Origin: Macrotis lagotis | Lineage: Eukaryota; Chordata; Mammalia; Peramelemorphia; Peramelidae | Assembly (NCBI RefSeq): GCF_037893015.1 | Contig: NC_133661.1 | Location: 181,700,508 to 181,764,507 of the forward strand | Length of the DNA stretch: 64,000 nt | Reading direction: 5' to 3' | Shown here: positions 31,766 to 43,800 of the stretch, piece after piece | Layout of the letters: every line of letters starts with the position of its first letter | Numbering within the stretch: the first letter of the stretch is position 1 | Made by a program: the position numbers and the translations under genes | The notes under the pieces: generated by a model | What the model saw: only the letters and a program-made list of their open reading frames with translations | Databases searched by the model: none | What the model was told of the DNA's origin: nothing

Positions 31766-34130
31766 TCTCACCCATCTCTTTGGGTTAAATGAAAATTGAT
31801 TATAGAGAGGCCTCTGAGCAAGGGCTTTACATTAGAATAGCAATCAATGAGTATCTCCTTTTCCTCTTGCAAATAAGCTTCCAAGTTGAGAAAGAGCAAG
31901 CTAGTTGTAGAGTGAGTTGTATATGGTCAATAGCATGTTTGTCTAGAAATGGCTTTCAGATATAGTTTCAATGCTTGCAAGTTCTAGGATCTGATCCTTG
32001 AAAATTGTTGGCAGTCAGAGTCCTCTGGCAAGGATAAAATTAACTATTTAAAAATGTCCTTTGTTAAAGCAGGACCAAAAAAATCAAACCTCCTAAATGG
32101 GACTCCTATTATCAGTGACTGTCAGAAGTTATAAAGAGAAAACAATTTCAGCTTTCATTTTTCCAAGAACACATTAAAAAACTCAAAATTGAAAAAAAGG
32201 AGGCAGAATCCAAATTATTTCTCCTCCAGGAAGGATTAGGCCAATTGGAATCCAAAAGATAGAAAATAAAATTAAAATAGTCTTTCAGGAGAGGTGAAAA
32301 ACCTGATAGAGGTGTTCAAGAATTTCATATTTTTGTGATCAAATTAAATCAGGATTTAGAAACTTAGTTTTCAAGATCATTTTCCAATTAAAGTTTCAGC
32401 CTTAAAAAGCAGAAAGAGAACTTACTCTCTAGCTGCTGCTTCTCTGAAGTAAAAAAATATTTCTTTCCATACTCAGTTTCATTTGATCAGTTAGGATTTC
32501 TTACATTTCAACTGTATACCTTTTTAATAGAAAGAGTTTTTCTTAATTTGCTAAAAAAATTGGTGAGAAAAGACAGTGATTGGAACACCCAGAAAAAAAT
32601 TGGAACTGGGATATTGGAACCTGATCTTTCTCAGATTCCTGACTTCTTTTCCATTCTCCTGTATCAATAGGCATAATATACCAACTAGGGTATTCATCAT
32701 AAAAATGTTTTTAGCAAATGGGTACAGGATTAAAGGGATGTAGCCTTGAATATAGTTTAGTACATTTGCATTGCCTATTGTAAAAATGATTAGGATTCTC
32801 ACATTCTTCTTTTATGATCTCCTAAAACATAATCAAACCTAGGGACATTACTTCTCTAGATGAAGAGTTCAAAAGGAGAGAAAGGTTTGCATAGTCTAAT
32901 AAAAATTACCTTATTAGACAAGGAGAATGAGTTTTTAGATGACTAGTCTTTCCACTTTGTGTTTTCTATAGTTCTTTCAAGGGAATCCCTTTGATTATGC
33001 TTTTTTTTGTTATTCTAAGTTCCCATTAAATGTAAAAAATTCTTATGTAGCTTAGGGGCAACTCAGTTTATTATTAAGTTTAATTCCTTTAATTTTTTTT
33101 TCATGATTTATTGCAATTGCTAAGAATTTGAAACCTATGTTAAATAGGTTAAGCATCCCTATTCAACCCTTTTTTGGATAGCATAGTTTAGTGAGGTGAT
33201 CTGTTTCTTCATTTTTCATAATGATAGTTCATAGTTTTGAATATGAACCTTTTGTCATATTATGAAAGGAATATTCTATTCCTATATTTTAAAAAAAGAA
33301 TTTTAAAACAAGGGTTGCTACTGAGAGAGAGTTTAAAAATAAGAAGAATAAGAATAAATATTACGAATGGTCAAATAAAAAAAGAAAGGGGGCTGGAAAC
33401 ATATTGAAAGTAAAAGGTAATGGGTGGAAAGTGAGATTGTTCCAATGATCTTTCAAAGCTAAGAGAAAAAGAAGAAGGCCTCCAGGATACTGGGTGGAAC
33501 TCCTATGGTAAAATTATGGGAGGAAAAGGACAAGAGTCCCACTAAATGGGCAGGTATGATGGATTGCAATCTGAATCCCTGAAGGGAACTTCCAAGTTGA
33601 TATAATCACAGATTCAGTTAAGTACTTTTAACATAAATGAGCACTGTGTTTCACTGAAAGTTTTCTCTATATCTAATTATGTAAGTATGAAATCTTTATT
33701 TTGCCTCTCAGTAATATGTCCATTATATTATTTCTCTGCTATTAAAGTTTTCTTATATTTTGTTCATAATTTTGCATGATTATAAGAAAAATAATATTTC
33801 AGATGTCCTGCTACAGTATGCAAGTTTTTAATTTAGTTTTTTGGGCTCAAAATTCATTAATGATATTAGTATGTAATTTATAATTTTTTTTATCAAAACC
33901 ATATTTATCACAAAGTAGAAGTTAGGTAACCTGCCACCTTTCTCTATATTTTGAAATAGTCTATATCCTTTGGGAGTTTTGAGAATTCATTTATCAGTCC
34001 ATCTGCCTCTGATATTACTTTTTCAGGTCAAGTTTTTAATGTCCTGTCAGTTTTCCTCCTGTGATTATTCTATTTAGAGTATCCATTTCTTGTTTTATTA
34101 GTTTAATATTAAGGAAAAGATCCACAAAAG
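31766..34130. other. Anonymous AT-rich interval
   Basis: About 2.4 kb without a recognisable gene. The longest frame (83 codons, 32802-32551, - strand) has no known domain. Some stretches (33690-34090) look like old LINE or LTR debris but could not be assigned. Confidence 0.4.
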
Positions 34131-34439
34131 TTGGGACATTCCCTTCTCAAGTAAGAGTCCCATCTGCTCTCAACCCAAGCATGTGGTCTGGACTGAATTT
34201 GGTCTTGAGTAGCCTTGCCTCTTATAAAAGGTGTTAGGATGCCTTTGGCTCATTGGACTGCATCTTGATGCTAAAAATTTATTTCTTGTAGTTTAGTCTC
34301 AGCTGGTCAAGGAGGCCTTGCACCACTGATATAAGAGCTTGCTGAGCCCTCTACAGAACTCCTCATCTATCTTTCACTCAACTCTCATCTGTAACATTCA
34401 CAGCAGCCACACCTGTGTTAATCCTTTTGACAGATGGGC

Positions 34440-34795
34440 TAAACTAGGTTGAGGTAACTGACTGGACTCAAATTGGTAGAAGGTGGATTAGGGGATTTTC
34501 TACTCTAGCATGTGAAGACTTGTCTTGACAAAATTGAGTGAAGAGAATATTTTGTTCCAAAAGCCATGAAAGCAGCTTAAATAGGCTACTATGGGAGATT
34601 AGAACTTGGACAAAGATCAAAGTCCCTCAAATCATCTTATCTTTTCTCATGCCACTGAACTTTGATGATTTAGGAAGAAAGAATAAGACTGGCAACTTTT
34701 GTGCAACTCTCCCTCTCTTTAATCCAATTAATCATGCCAGTCAAGACTTCACCCTGTGAGGTCATTAGTCATCTTTGACAACAAAGGACAAGCAA
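34440..34795 (-). repeat. Unnamed SINE-like family, reverse copy
   Basis: ATCATGCCAGTCAAGACTTC, TGTGAGGTCATTAGTCATC and TTTGACAACAAAGGACAAGC are the reverse of the TTGTCCTTCATTCTCAAAGA ... ACCATGACATCAGGGA head seen at 37640, 51920 and 57280. The left part is diverged. Confidence 0.5.
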
Positions 34796-35490
34796 GAGAT
34801 CCCCCAAAGGGGAAAATAGAAAAGTATTTAATGTATAGTTTCAATCAGGGATGGGATAAGTGTTTATTTTTCTACACAGAAACCACCAAATACAGAATAT
34901 CGTAAACAAGCATTTTACAAAAGCAAACTTTTAAAATGGCAGAATTAGTCTCTGCCAGGGAAATTGATATGAAAAATTAAAGGTGAGGCAATTAAAATTA
35001 AGAATTAGATATTTGACATTCTACCTTGGCTCTTTACTCTCTCTTTTAGATTCCCATGTCTTCTGGAAAAGGCCAGGCTTAGTTGTTGGTGGTCATCTTG
35101 AACTAGGGAACCCTACTGCCTCCTTCCAAACCCAACTCTCTTCAATCTGATTATTCAGGAAAGAATTTTATTTAACCCAAGACTTTACTTACCTTGCTCA
35201 AGTCAACCTACTACCTAAAAAAGGAGAAAGTCCTCCCCTTTGATGAAGAAATCCCATTTATTTGTGAAATTAGGTTATATCAACACAGTTCAGCCTGCAG
35301 GTCATACTAAAATTTCTTGCCCATCCTCACATTCTCTTAAAAGCTTTATTTAATGTGGTTTATTTTAAAAAAATCTGATTCTTAAATCTGAGGAATCAAT
35401 TTTACATACAAAAGTAGAACCCTAATCTAACCTATAAAGTCTTGAGTCTAACCTTTTGAAGTGAAAGAAAAAGGGACCACAGTAACTCTA
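34796..35490. other. Anonymous interval
   Basis: No gene or repeat family was recognised. Confidence 0.35.
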
Positions 35491-35497
35491 AAAAACA

Positions 35498-35690
35498 ATC
35501 TGGGGGCAGCTAGGTGGCAGAGTATGGGCCCTAGAGTCAGGAAGACCTGAGTTCAAATTCGACCTCAAACACTTAATAATTACCTAGCTACGTGACCTTG
35601 GGCATGTCATTTAATCCCATTGCCTTGCAAAAACTAAAAAAAGAAAAAAGAAAGAAAGAAAAGTGAAAAAAGTCATTCTAAATAAAATAA
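35498..35690 (+). repeat. WSINE1-like SINE
   Basis: Head GGGGCAGCTAGGTGGCAGAG (A box partly deleted) to tail GCAAAAACTAAAAAAAG plus an A/G-rich extension. AAAACAATCT occurs on both sides as a likely target-site duplication. Confidence 0.85.
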
Positions 35691-35789
35691 AATAAAAACA
35701 ATCTAGAATCATGGGAAGAACACTGAATTTAGCATTGAATACCTGGATTAAATACCACCCCCCCTCATATTTCTTGAGTGACTTTGTGT

Positions 35790-36360
35790 GATTTATTCTG
35801 GACTTTCATATCCTTTGACCCCCAAGTATCACTAGTAAGCTGATAGCCCAAAAAGAGAAAGAAAAGGACCCAGATGCACAAAAAATATTTAGAGCAATTC
35901 TTTTCATAGTGACAAAAAAATGAGAAAAATAAAAGGAATACTTATCAATTAGGAAATAGCTAAACAAATTACAGAATATACAGCACAACAAATAATTCAA
36001 TACCATTATTCTGTGAGAAATGGTGAAAGGGATGGTTTCAGAGAAGTCTGGGAATATTTGTGTGAACTGATATAGTAAAAATGAAGAGAATGATTTATAA
36101 AATAGTGACAGTGTGAAAAAACTTTCAAAGATTTAAGGTGGTGAACAATGAAGCATATTTCCCACTTCCTGATAGATTGGTGATAGATTCAAGGTGCAAA
36201 ATGAGATATGAACTTTTTGGACAGGAAGTTGTTTAACTTGACTAGTTATTAACAAGGATTTTGTTTTTCTTTTGTTTTCATTTGTGGAGGGAGAAGACAA
36301 AGGAGAGAGAAAACAATTTTTGTTAGCGGAAAAAAATGAAATTTATTTTTTTAAATGAGA
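35790..36360 (+). repeat. L1-type 3' end
   Basis: TATCCTTTGACCCCCAAGTA, then TTTATAGAGCA-type and AGGTGGTGAACAATGAAGCA blocks, ending in a purine-rich tail, mark a LINE 3' UTR downstream of the DHRS-like gene. TTTATT at 36342-36347 could be a reverse poly(A) signal for that gene, but it lies inside the LINE. Confidence 0.6.
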
Positions 36361-36684
36361 GACTATATGACTACTTAGTTCCCTTTCAACTCTAAACCTA
36401 TGATCCCTAATCTAAAACCCAAAGTCGTTCACCCATGAAATAGAATTTTCTATACTGGAATATATTTGTGAACTACAAATTCCCAATTCCCTAGTAAGAT
36501 AACCTAGTTTTCAAAAAATTAAGCTTTTTTCCCCTTCCTTTCTCTCTTGTACCTCAAATAAAAGGTCCACATCAGAAAAACCCAACTTGGTGATAAGGCA
36601 TATTGAAATTTGCCTTATCCTAAGAGATAGTCTGCCCTTATCTAGGAGTATGCTTTAAGAATTGAGGTCCTTGGTCACACTCCC

Positions 36685-39121
36685 TTAGAGTCTTGGAGAA
36701 AAACCTGACACCACAATAGTTTCTCCTGTAATGAAGCTGAAGTCTGGAGAACATAGGAAAGATACAACTCCAGCACATTCTTCTGGATAGCCCACCCTGC
36801 AGGGAGAGAAAGCAAGAAAAGGGAGAAGGCTATAGTTTATTATTGTATTTCCCATTGACTCCCATTCACTGGTCCTGCTACTGAAAAAAAATTAAAAGAA
36901 AAACAGAAAAAAAACTAGCAGCTTTTCCTTACTCTGTTTAGATTGCTACTTTCCAGGACTGAGCATGGGTCTGGGCTATACAGAGACAAATAGAAACTTC
37001 TGAGGGTCATACGGACCTCAGGATAACCAGAGTAGTATTAGTGGAAGAAAAAGTCAAGAATGAAGGAAAAAGAACATCCTAGAAAACTTCCCTTCTTAAT
37101 ATTCTGCTAAAACATATGAATCTCAATACAATTACCTTGTCAATTTGTGTCGATTCATGAAATTCTGTAGAACATCTTTATCTTTCCAAAGCTGAGGGGG
37201 AAAAAAGGAAAGACAAAAGTTTATCACTACTCACTTTGTTTTCTTTTGACATAGAGGTTTTGGTGGCCATGACCTCAATCCTGCACTATTTGTTCTGATC
37301 CAAAATATCCATAGAGTTTCTGAGAAAAATATTGCTACTCTTCTTCAGAAACCAGTTATACAAAGCGTGAAGCAGATGAATAGGCATCCTTGAGGACAGG
37401 TATCCCTGTTCTTTTCCCAACAAACTAGAAAGCAGGCAGAAATTCAGGGAAGGTAGTAGAAAGGATGGATCCTGAGCCTCTTTTTCTTTTTAGGTCTATG
37501 GCTAGCCACCAGGACAATCCCCTGAAGTCATGAAGAATGCCCATCCAAGATACCATGACAACAATAATAAATCTCAAAATGGGCCTGAAATGATTCCCCT
37601 TCGAAAGGAGAAAACAACCATGTGGGGGTTAAGGAGACCCCCTAATGTTTTTTGTTCTTCATTTTTGAAGAAGATCATGACATCAGGGAGATGATACTAT
37701 GACAAGCACATGAACTGGATTTGAGTGAGGGACTGCTGTGCTAAGGCACCAGTCTTACTTTCTCATCTGGGTCTAGTGGCCAGAAATGAATCAGGACAAC
37801 TGGAGATGGTCCTGTATGCAAGGCAATCAGGGTTAAGTGACTTGTCCAAGGTCACAGCTAGTAACAGTCAAGAGACAGAGACTGGATTTAAACACCCATC
37901 CTCCTGATTCCAAGGTCACTGTACTATCCACTCCACCACCTATTTGCTTTAGACCCCCTAATGCCTCACAAACAAAGGAGGGTCTTCGTGAATTTGAGTT
38001 CTCAGAACTACAGAACCTGAGCCTGAGGATCCCAACCCCAGTTCTTGAGGTCTCTAAAGAGCAAGGATGGTCACAAGAGCCACTTCAAGGAAAGGGAGAC
38101 CAAATCCTTACCACTCCACTGAACTCAGTCTTGATTACTCCTGGTGCCAAACAGTTCACTCGGATGCCCTTTGGTGCAAGCTCCAAAGACAATGTTCTGG
38201 TGAGCCCCAGTAGAGCTGTCTTACTGACATTGTAGGGACCCAGAGACTAGGATTGGGAACACAAAAGAATTCCTGTCAACTTCATTTATATTCTAAGCCA
38301 CTGATGAAAGAGAGATAAATTTAGAGTTAAGATTCCTACGTTCAAATCTTGGTTCTATTATTTCTACTTATGTGACTTTGGACAAGAAACTTACCACTCA
38401 AGCATCTGGTATCTACATCTGTAAAATGAAGGAGATAAACCTCATAGTGGCTTAGCTTTGCCTCAGCACTGATTGATGTTTGTCCTATGCTCTTGAAGAA
38501 GACCATGACATCAGGAAGTTGATGCCATGACATGGAAGTGAATTGGATTTAAGTAAGAAGTTACTGTGCTAAGTGACTAGTTTTACGTTCTTCTCTGGAG
38601 TTATCTGGATCCAGTAGCCAGATATGAATCAGGAAGACTGGGGATGATCTTGCACTAAATCTTGAATTGTGGCACAGAATTTTGAGACAGGGTCAAGCTA
38701 TGATTTCTTTTTTTTTTTTTTTGCAAGGCAGTGGGGTTAAGTGGCTTGCCCAAGGCCACACAGCTAGGTAATTATTAAGTGACTGAGGCCAGATTTGAAC
38801 CCAGGTACTCCTGAATCCAGGGCTGGTGCTTTATCCACTGTGCCACCTAGCCGCCCCCAAGCTATGATTTCTAATAGATATTTACTAGCTCTTTCCTCAT
38901 GGGCACAAAAGAATGGGAGAGGGTAAAGAAAAACTCTTGGGATGGGTGGTCCAATAAGATTCCCTTCTAAGATTGGATTCCTGACAAGGGAATATTTACC
39001 TAATATTTACCTAAACAAATCATGACATATGGATATGATAGCATTTATTAGGCCATGATAAATGGCGAAAGAAATAGCAGTAAAGAAAATTGGACATGAC
39101 AATAGTGTTATATAAGAACAA

Positions 39122-39168
<47 letters not shown>

Positions 39169-41253
39169 TTTTTTGGCAAGGCAATGGGGTTAAGTGGCTA
39201 GGTAATTATTAAATGTCTGAGGCTGGATTTGCACTCAGGTACACCTGACTCCAGGGCTATGCTCTATCTACTGCACCACCTAGCCATCCCAAGAACAACT
39301 TTCAAAGGCTTTAGGATACCAATCAATGCAAGGACAAGCTTTGGTTCCAAAGGACCGAAAACAAAGGATTTACTCACCCTCCTGACAGAGAGGACTCAAA
39401 ATGCAAAATAAGACATATATTTTTGGTCATAGTTTGACTATAAGGGTTTATTATAATGGTTTTCTTTACTCATATTGCTATTCATTGGATGTTAAGGGTG
39501 AGAAGGGAGGGAAAGAAAATACTTGTAAAGTGAAAAAAATGGACTTAGGTCAGACACTGTTATATGAGAAAAATGTTTTGTTTCCCCTTGGTTTCTATTT
39601 TTATTGCCCTATTTGAAAACTCTTTTACTGTCTCCTCTCCAACCTCCTCCTTCCCCACCCAACCTTTTTGACCTACTGGATCCCAAATTGGAGGAAGGCT
39701 GGTGACCTGAGTTCAGAACTCTTGACAGAGCTAAATTCATTCTAGGTAGTGTACATGAAATATGGTATAAGGAAGAGATAATCTGATAGTACTGTTCAGT
39801 GACTTTGAATCTATAAGCTCATAAAGTAATATACATTTATGTTTTTTAACTTTTTTCCCTAAGTTTGAATGATTGAATGAATAAATTAAATGCATAAATG
39901 ATGTGGGGGAAGAAGCACAGACCTTCCTTCCTTTGTGCCAGTGGTCTGTTTGTTGTCAGCTTGTATTAGCTAAGCCTAGAGGGTGACTGATTTAACTCTT
40001 CTTATACATAACCAACCTCTGATAGAAGTGAAAGATGAAGAAAGGAGACGACTTCTGTCTAAAATTTCTGGGAAAGTTATTCTTTGAGACATTCCTATGG
40101 CCTGAGCCTTCCCATCTCAAGTCCAAGTGGATACACTTGATAAGTCACCCTTATGAACTACTATTCATACCAAAGAGTTGAAGATTAGAGCAACACTTAC
40201 AATCTCAGGATCATAGGCTACAACAGAGGATACAAAAACCACAGCACTTGCCCTACAAGAAAGAGAAAACATTGGGAGTTGGGTTTAGCCAGATGATTAG
40301 ATACTTGCTTAAAAAGAAAGGATAAAGGAAGATAGATGGGTTTTTCCCTCAATAGGAGGAATCAAGGATCTATCCCAAGGTCACATGCAATTAAACTTCT
40401 ATTTGAGAATCAGAAGATCTGGAATCAAATTCCAATTCTGCAATTTAATATCTATGCAACTTTATATAAGTCACTTCATGGTTCTTGGTCTCAGTTTTTT
40501 CATCTATCTAAAAGGAGAGTTGGATACTATGACTTCTGATGACCCTTCCAACTCTAAAATTCTCTGGTTCTGTAATTAGGTCCCTATGACATTCTAAGAT
40601 TTAAACTAAATAGTGAAGATAAGGAAATAATAAAAAAAAATAGCAAAAATGGTAAAGGAGACAGACCTCACTTCTCAAGGAGTATATTATCCAAAAGGCT
40701 TGATGATAACATGAATTTTAAAAGTGTGATGCAAGCTAGATTGCAATCTACTACTGTTGACTTAATATAAATTAAGTTTGTATTATTATTTCTTAGCTAT
40801 GATTATGATTAGACCTGAATCAGGTTCCTCCTTACAGTGAGGAGCAGCCATGAAACATTCCCTTTTGAAATGACTTAATAGTCCATTAGATCCCAAGTTT
40901 GGTAGTCATTTTTTTTTAGGTTTTTTCTTTTGAAAGGCAAACAGGGTTAAGTAGCTTGCCCAAGGCCACACAACCAGGTAATTATTAAATGTCTGAGACC
41001 GGATTTGAACCCAGGTACTCCTGACTCTGGGGCCGGTGCTTTATCCACTACGCCACCTAGCCACCCCTGGCAGTCATTCTTGACAGGGAATAATAAAACC
41101 ATGTACATGGAAAAACTGACAGGGAACATTTAAAATAGAATCTTTGGCTTCCTTCAAAACATGGTTGCCTCTTCTTACATGAGACCTTTCCAAACTCTAG
41201 CCCTCTTACCCCTTTACTCTGAGTTATCCTCTATACTTTATAGTTACTTGCGT

Positions 41254-41301
<48 letters not shown>

Positions 41302-42977
41302 TCTCCCAATAGAATGAAAGCTCCCAGAAAGCAAGAATTATTTCATTTTGGTTGTGTATCTCAAGGAACCTATCGTACTGTTTTTACATAGTATGATTCA
41401 TAAATATTTGCTAATCTAATGCAAATTCTTCTGTTCCAAATGCAGAACAATGACTTTTTAATACAAAAGGGAGATCAAAGCATTTTATATGAAGCAGATA
41501 GCAATCATTAAGGTCTTGTTTACAACTGGAGGGAAGATCATACCTCTTCTCTAAATCCAGTAAAAGCTACAAGAACCATAAAGATGGAGAGAAATCCAGG
41601 AAGTGGGGTTGACTCTCTCAATGAGATCTGCTTTATCTGGGCCTCACTTACCTTGGATCTGGTTTTGCCCAAATGTCTTGTTCTTCCTTTTCTCCTAGAG
41701 TCACCATGTGTGGCAAAGCCAGTTTCACAAGCTGCGCTGGTGCTTTAACATTAATATTCATTATCTAAAACCACAAAAAGGATGGTGTAAAGGGAGACTT
41801 CTCTACTTTCTGTCACCAATCAGTTAGTCTTTGCACCAAGAATGGACCAATAAAAAGAAGACTAGCATTAACCAATTAATGACTTCACTTTGGGTCTAGA
41901 TTATCATCTGTTCCCCATTTTTTTCATCTTCTTCCTCAAGGAGAATAGAGGAGGTTTTGTCAAATGACTTGCCAAAATCCAGGTAAATGAGGTCTATATG
42001 AGCTGCTAGTGAAGTAAAATTCTAAAATCAATAAATCAATCAATTTTATTTATTGAATTTTTAAATCTTTCCATTATTCCCTACTCAGTGAAGAAACATG
42101 AAATTAGTCTGAAATGACATTCTCTTAATGAAATTATTCTAGTTCTTAGCACTGTTTCCCTTTCTAAATGTTCACAAAGCATCCTTTTAATTACAAGTTT
42201 TAGACTACTCATGCACCTTGAGTCATTCATTTGACCTTTGTAGGACCCTGTCTTCATTTGTAAAATAGACTGGATTTGATCACTTCTAAGTTTCCTCCAG
42301 TTATAAATCTGTGATTCTAACTATCATGGGCTGCTAAAAGAAAGAGTATCCTCACCTCAACTGAAGTTGCAATTTATCCCAGAAACTGGGAGGCAAGTGT
42401 CTGCCTCTCTTCTTAGAGAATCCATCCCAAGTGTGGTCTTACCTTGTCCCATATTTCTTCATTAGCACCCAGTGTACTCCAAGCCAAAGGGTTGACACCT
42501 GCCACACAAATGAGGAAGTTGATAAACCCATATTTTTCAGAAGCCTAGATGGAAATCAGAGAAAATAAAGATAAGTTTCAGGATACAGAGGACTGGGTGG
42601 AGGGGGTTGGGGGACAGGGTCTTTTACTAAGATCTAGACACTTTATCAAGGGGACAAAAATGAAGCTGTTACTAGGACATTGCTCCTTTGAGACCCAAAG
42701 ATAAGATTATAAAGATGGTCTCCTTGGTGATAGTCAGCCCCATCCTTGCCCTCAAGTATTCTCACCATGGACACTAACTTCTTACAGTCTTCTTCCTTTC
42801 CCACATGGCACACCGTTCCTGAAGCACGCAGTCCCTCCCCCTGAAGTTTTTCAACTGCACGATCCACATTCTGTTGCTTTCTACTGCTCACAATCACATG
42901 AGCTCCATCCCGGGCCGGGCGTTGTGCAATGGCAAAACCAATCCTGTGAGACATTGTGGGAAAGAGAGAGATTTCGC

Positions 42978-43012
<35 letters not shown>

Positions 43013-43252
43013 ACCCCCGGCTCCTTTCAGAGGACCAGGAATGAGAACCACAAGCTGCAAGAAGAGAATTTCAGAGCAGCTATGCCATTCTGAATTCCCA
43101 ATCAATAGCACTCACCCATCTGTGGATCCTGTGATCAGGGCCACCTTATCAGCCAGAACTCCCCTTCTGTCTGCTGCAGCACTCCTCATTCTCACTAAGA
43201 GTAGGACCACATGAAGAAAGAGATGCCTCTGGGTCCATACTGCCCTGTACAT
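36685..43252 (-). CDS. Short-chain dehydrogenase/reductase, DHRS2/DHRS4 group, eight exons
   Basis: Exons on the - strand: 43252-43116, 42943-42766, 42544-42443, 41764-41652, 40252-40201, 38246-38112, 37191-37136 and 36796-36685 (TAA 36687-36685). Every intron is GT-AG and all phases agree, giving 294 residues. The start is set by the ATG at 43252, which gives a ~22-residue leader like human DHRS2/DHRS4; the frame is open further upstream. Motifs: TGSTDGIGFA (cofactor-binding TGxxxGIG), [12 protein letters not shown], catalytic Ser in [19 protein letters not shown] (YxxxK). The NNAG motif reads ICVAG, as in DHRS2 (VCSAG) rather than DHRS4. The family reduces carbonyls with NADPH. The protein ends PRL; DHRS4 ends in the peroxisomal signal SRL. 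GVNPL, STLG and FLCSPD favour DHRS2. Exon 4 has 14 extra codons. Confidence 0.9.
37640..37960 (+). repeat. Unnamed SINE-like family fused to a reverse CORE-SINE tail
   Basis: In intron 6. TTGTTCTTCATTTTTGAAGA, AGATCATGACATCAGGGAGA, ATGAACTGGATTTGAGTGAG and GGCCAGAAATGAATCAGGAC form the unnamed family; from 37820 it continues as GGGTTAAGTGACTTGTCCAA ... CCACCACCTATTTGC, the reverse SINE tail. Confidence 0.7.
38320..38440 (+). repeat. MIR-type SINE fragment
   Basis: In the DHRS-like intron 5. TACGTTCAAATCTTGGTTCT, TGACTTTGGACAAGAAACTT and ATCTGTAAAATGAAGGAGAT follow MIR order. Confidence 0.6.
38485..38690 (+). repeat. Unnamed SINE-like family
   Basis: In intron 5. AAGAAGACCATGACATCAGG, GTGAATTGGATTTAAGTAAG, CTGGATCCAGTAGCCAGATA and GAATCAGGAAGACTGGGGAT match the copies at 37640, 50580, 51920 and 57280. 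Confidence 0.7.
38709..38858 (-). repeat. WSINE1-like SINE
   Basis: In intron 5; flanked by AAGCTATGATTTCT at 38695-38708 and 38859-38872, an exact 14-bp target-site duplication. Confidence 0.93.
38995..39600 (+). repeat. L1-type 3' end split by a SINE
   Basis: In intron 5. GAAAGAAATAGCAGTAAAGA before the SINE and CCAATCAATGCAAGGACAAG, then CCTCCTGACAGAGAGGACTC after it, are a LINE 3' UTR. Confidence 0.6.
39127..39290 (-). repeat. WSINE1-like SINE with (TTTC)n tail
   Basis: Flanked by AAGAACAACTTTC at 39114-39126 and 39291-39303. Its A-tail has become a TTTC repeat (to about 39170), and the CORE block is partly deleted. Confidence 0.9.
40410..40578 (+). repeat. MIR-type SINE
   Basis: In intron 4. 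AGATCTGGAATCAAATTCC, TTGGTCTCAGTTTTTTCATC and CCAACTCTAAAATTCTCTGG follow CORE-SINE order. Confidence 0.6.
40913..41067 (-). repeat. WSINE1-like SINE
   Basis: In intron 4. Reverse copy flanked by GGTAGTCATTTTT and GGCAGTCATTCTT, a diverged target-site duplication. Confidence 0.88.
41252..41298 (+). repeat. (GT)n microsatellite
   Basis: Nearly pure GT run in intron 4, next to an MIR/L2-like end (CCCAGAAAGCAAGAATTATT). Confidence 0.95.
42190..42320 (+). repeat. MIR-type SINE fragment
   Basis: In intron 3. CATTTGACCTTTGTAGGACC, GTCTTCATTTGTAAAATAGA and TCCAGTTATAAATCTGTGAT follow CORE-SINE order. Confidence 0.55.
42979..43012 (+). repeat. (CA)n microsatellite in a 172-bp intron
   Basis: It lies in intron 1 of the DHRS-like gene (43115-42944), 36 bp before the exon 2 acceptor on the - strand, between that acceptor and the polypyrimidine TCTCTCTTTCCCACAATG stretch's upstream side. 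Confidence 0.95.
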
Positions 43253-43609
43253 GATAATTAGTGACCAATATTCTTCCAAGTAGAAATGATCCTCAATAAA
43301 GGGGTCTGAGAGGAGCAAGAAACAAACCAAAAAACATGCACACCTGAAGTTAATAAGAGGCAACAACTCAGTTTTTTTTTCTGATATAGAAAGGGTCAGA
43401 AGAGATTCAAAGATAGGGATAACTCTTCAAGCCAGAGGCATACATTAAATTGACAAATATAGTTAAAGCGTGTTGGCAGAGTTGTGAGGAAACAGGCACT
43501 CTCCATTACATGTGGAGTATGGATTGGAGCTATCTCGTTGGAGAAGAATCTGGTAATATGTAATAAGAGCTAGAAAACTTATTACGCCCTTTGATTCCTT
43601 AACATAATG

Positions 43610-43800
43610 AATAGATTATTAGAGTGGAGTCAGGAAGATCAGGTTTGAATCCTACCTCAAATGCTTACTAGCTATATGATCAGGACAAGTCACTTAAACT
43701 CTCAGATTCAGATTTTACACCTGTAAAATGAGGAAATTGAACTCAAAGACCTCAAAGATCCCTTCCAGTTTTAAATCTTTGATTCAATGAGAATAGCAGG
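43610..43800 (+). repeat. MIR-type SINE upstream of the DHRS-like gene
   Basis: GTGGAGTCAGGAAGATCAGG, TTTGAATCCTACCTCAAATG and CCTGTAAAATGAGGAAATTG follow CORE-SINE order. The rest of 43253-44140 shows no recognised feature. Confidence 0.7.

Noticed and set aside
37837-38235. 132-codon + strand frame
   Set aside because: It reads across a SINE tail and antisense through exon 6 of the DHRS-like gene.
42646-43014. 122-codon - strand frame beginning with a Cys-Val run
   Set aside because: Its start is the TG microsatellite in intron 1 and its end is intron 2. Only the middle (42943-42766) is real, as exon 2 of the DHRS-like gene.
43112-43366. Earlier start codon at 43366 for the DHRS-like gene
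   Set aside because: The frame is open, but the ATG at 43252 gives a leader matching DHRS2/DHRS4 in length; the longer version has no support from the family.
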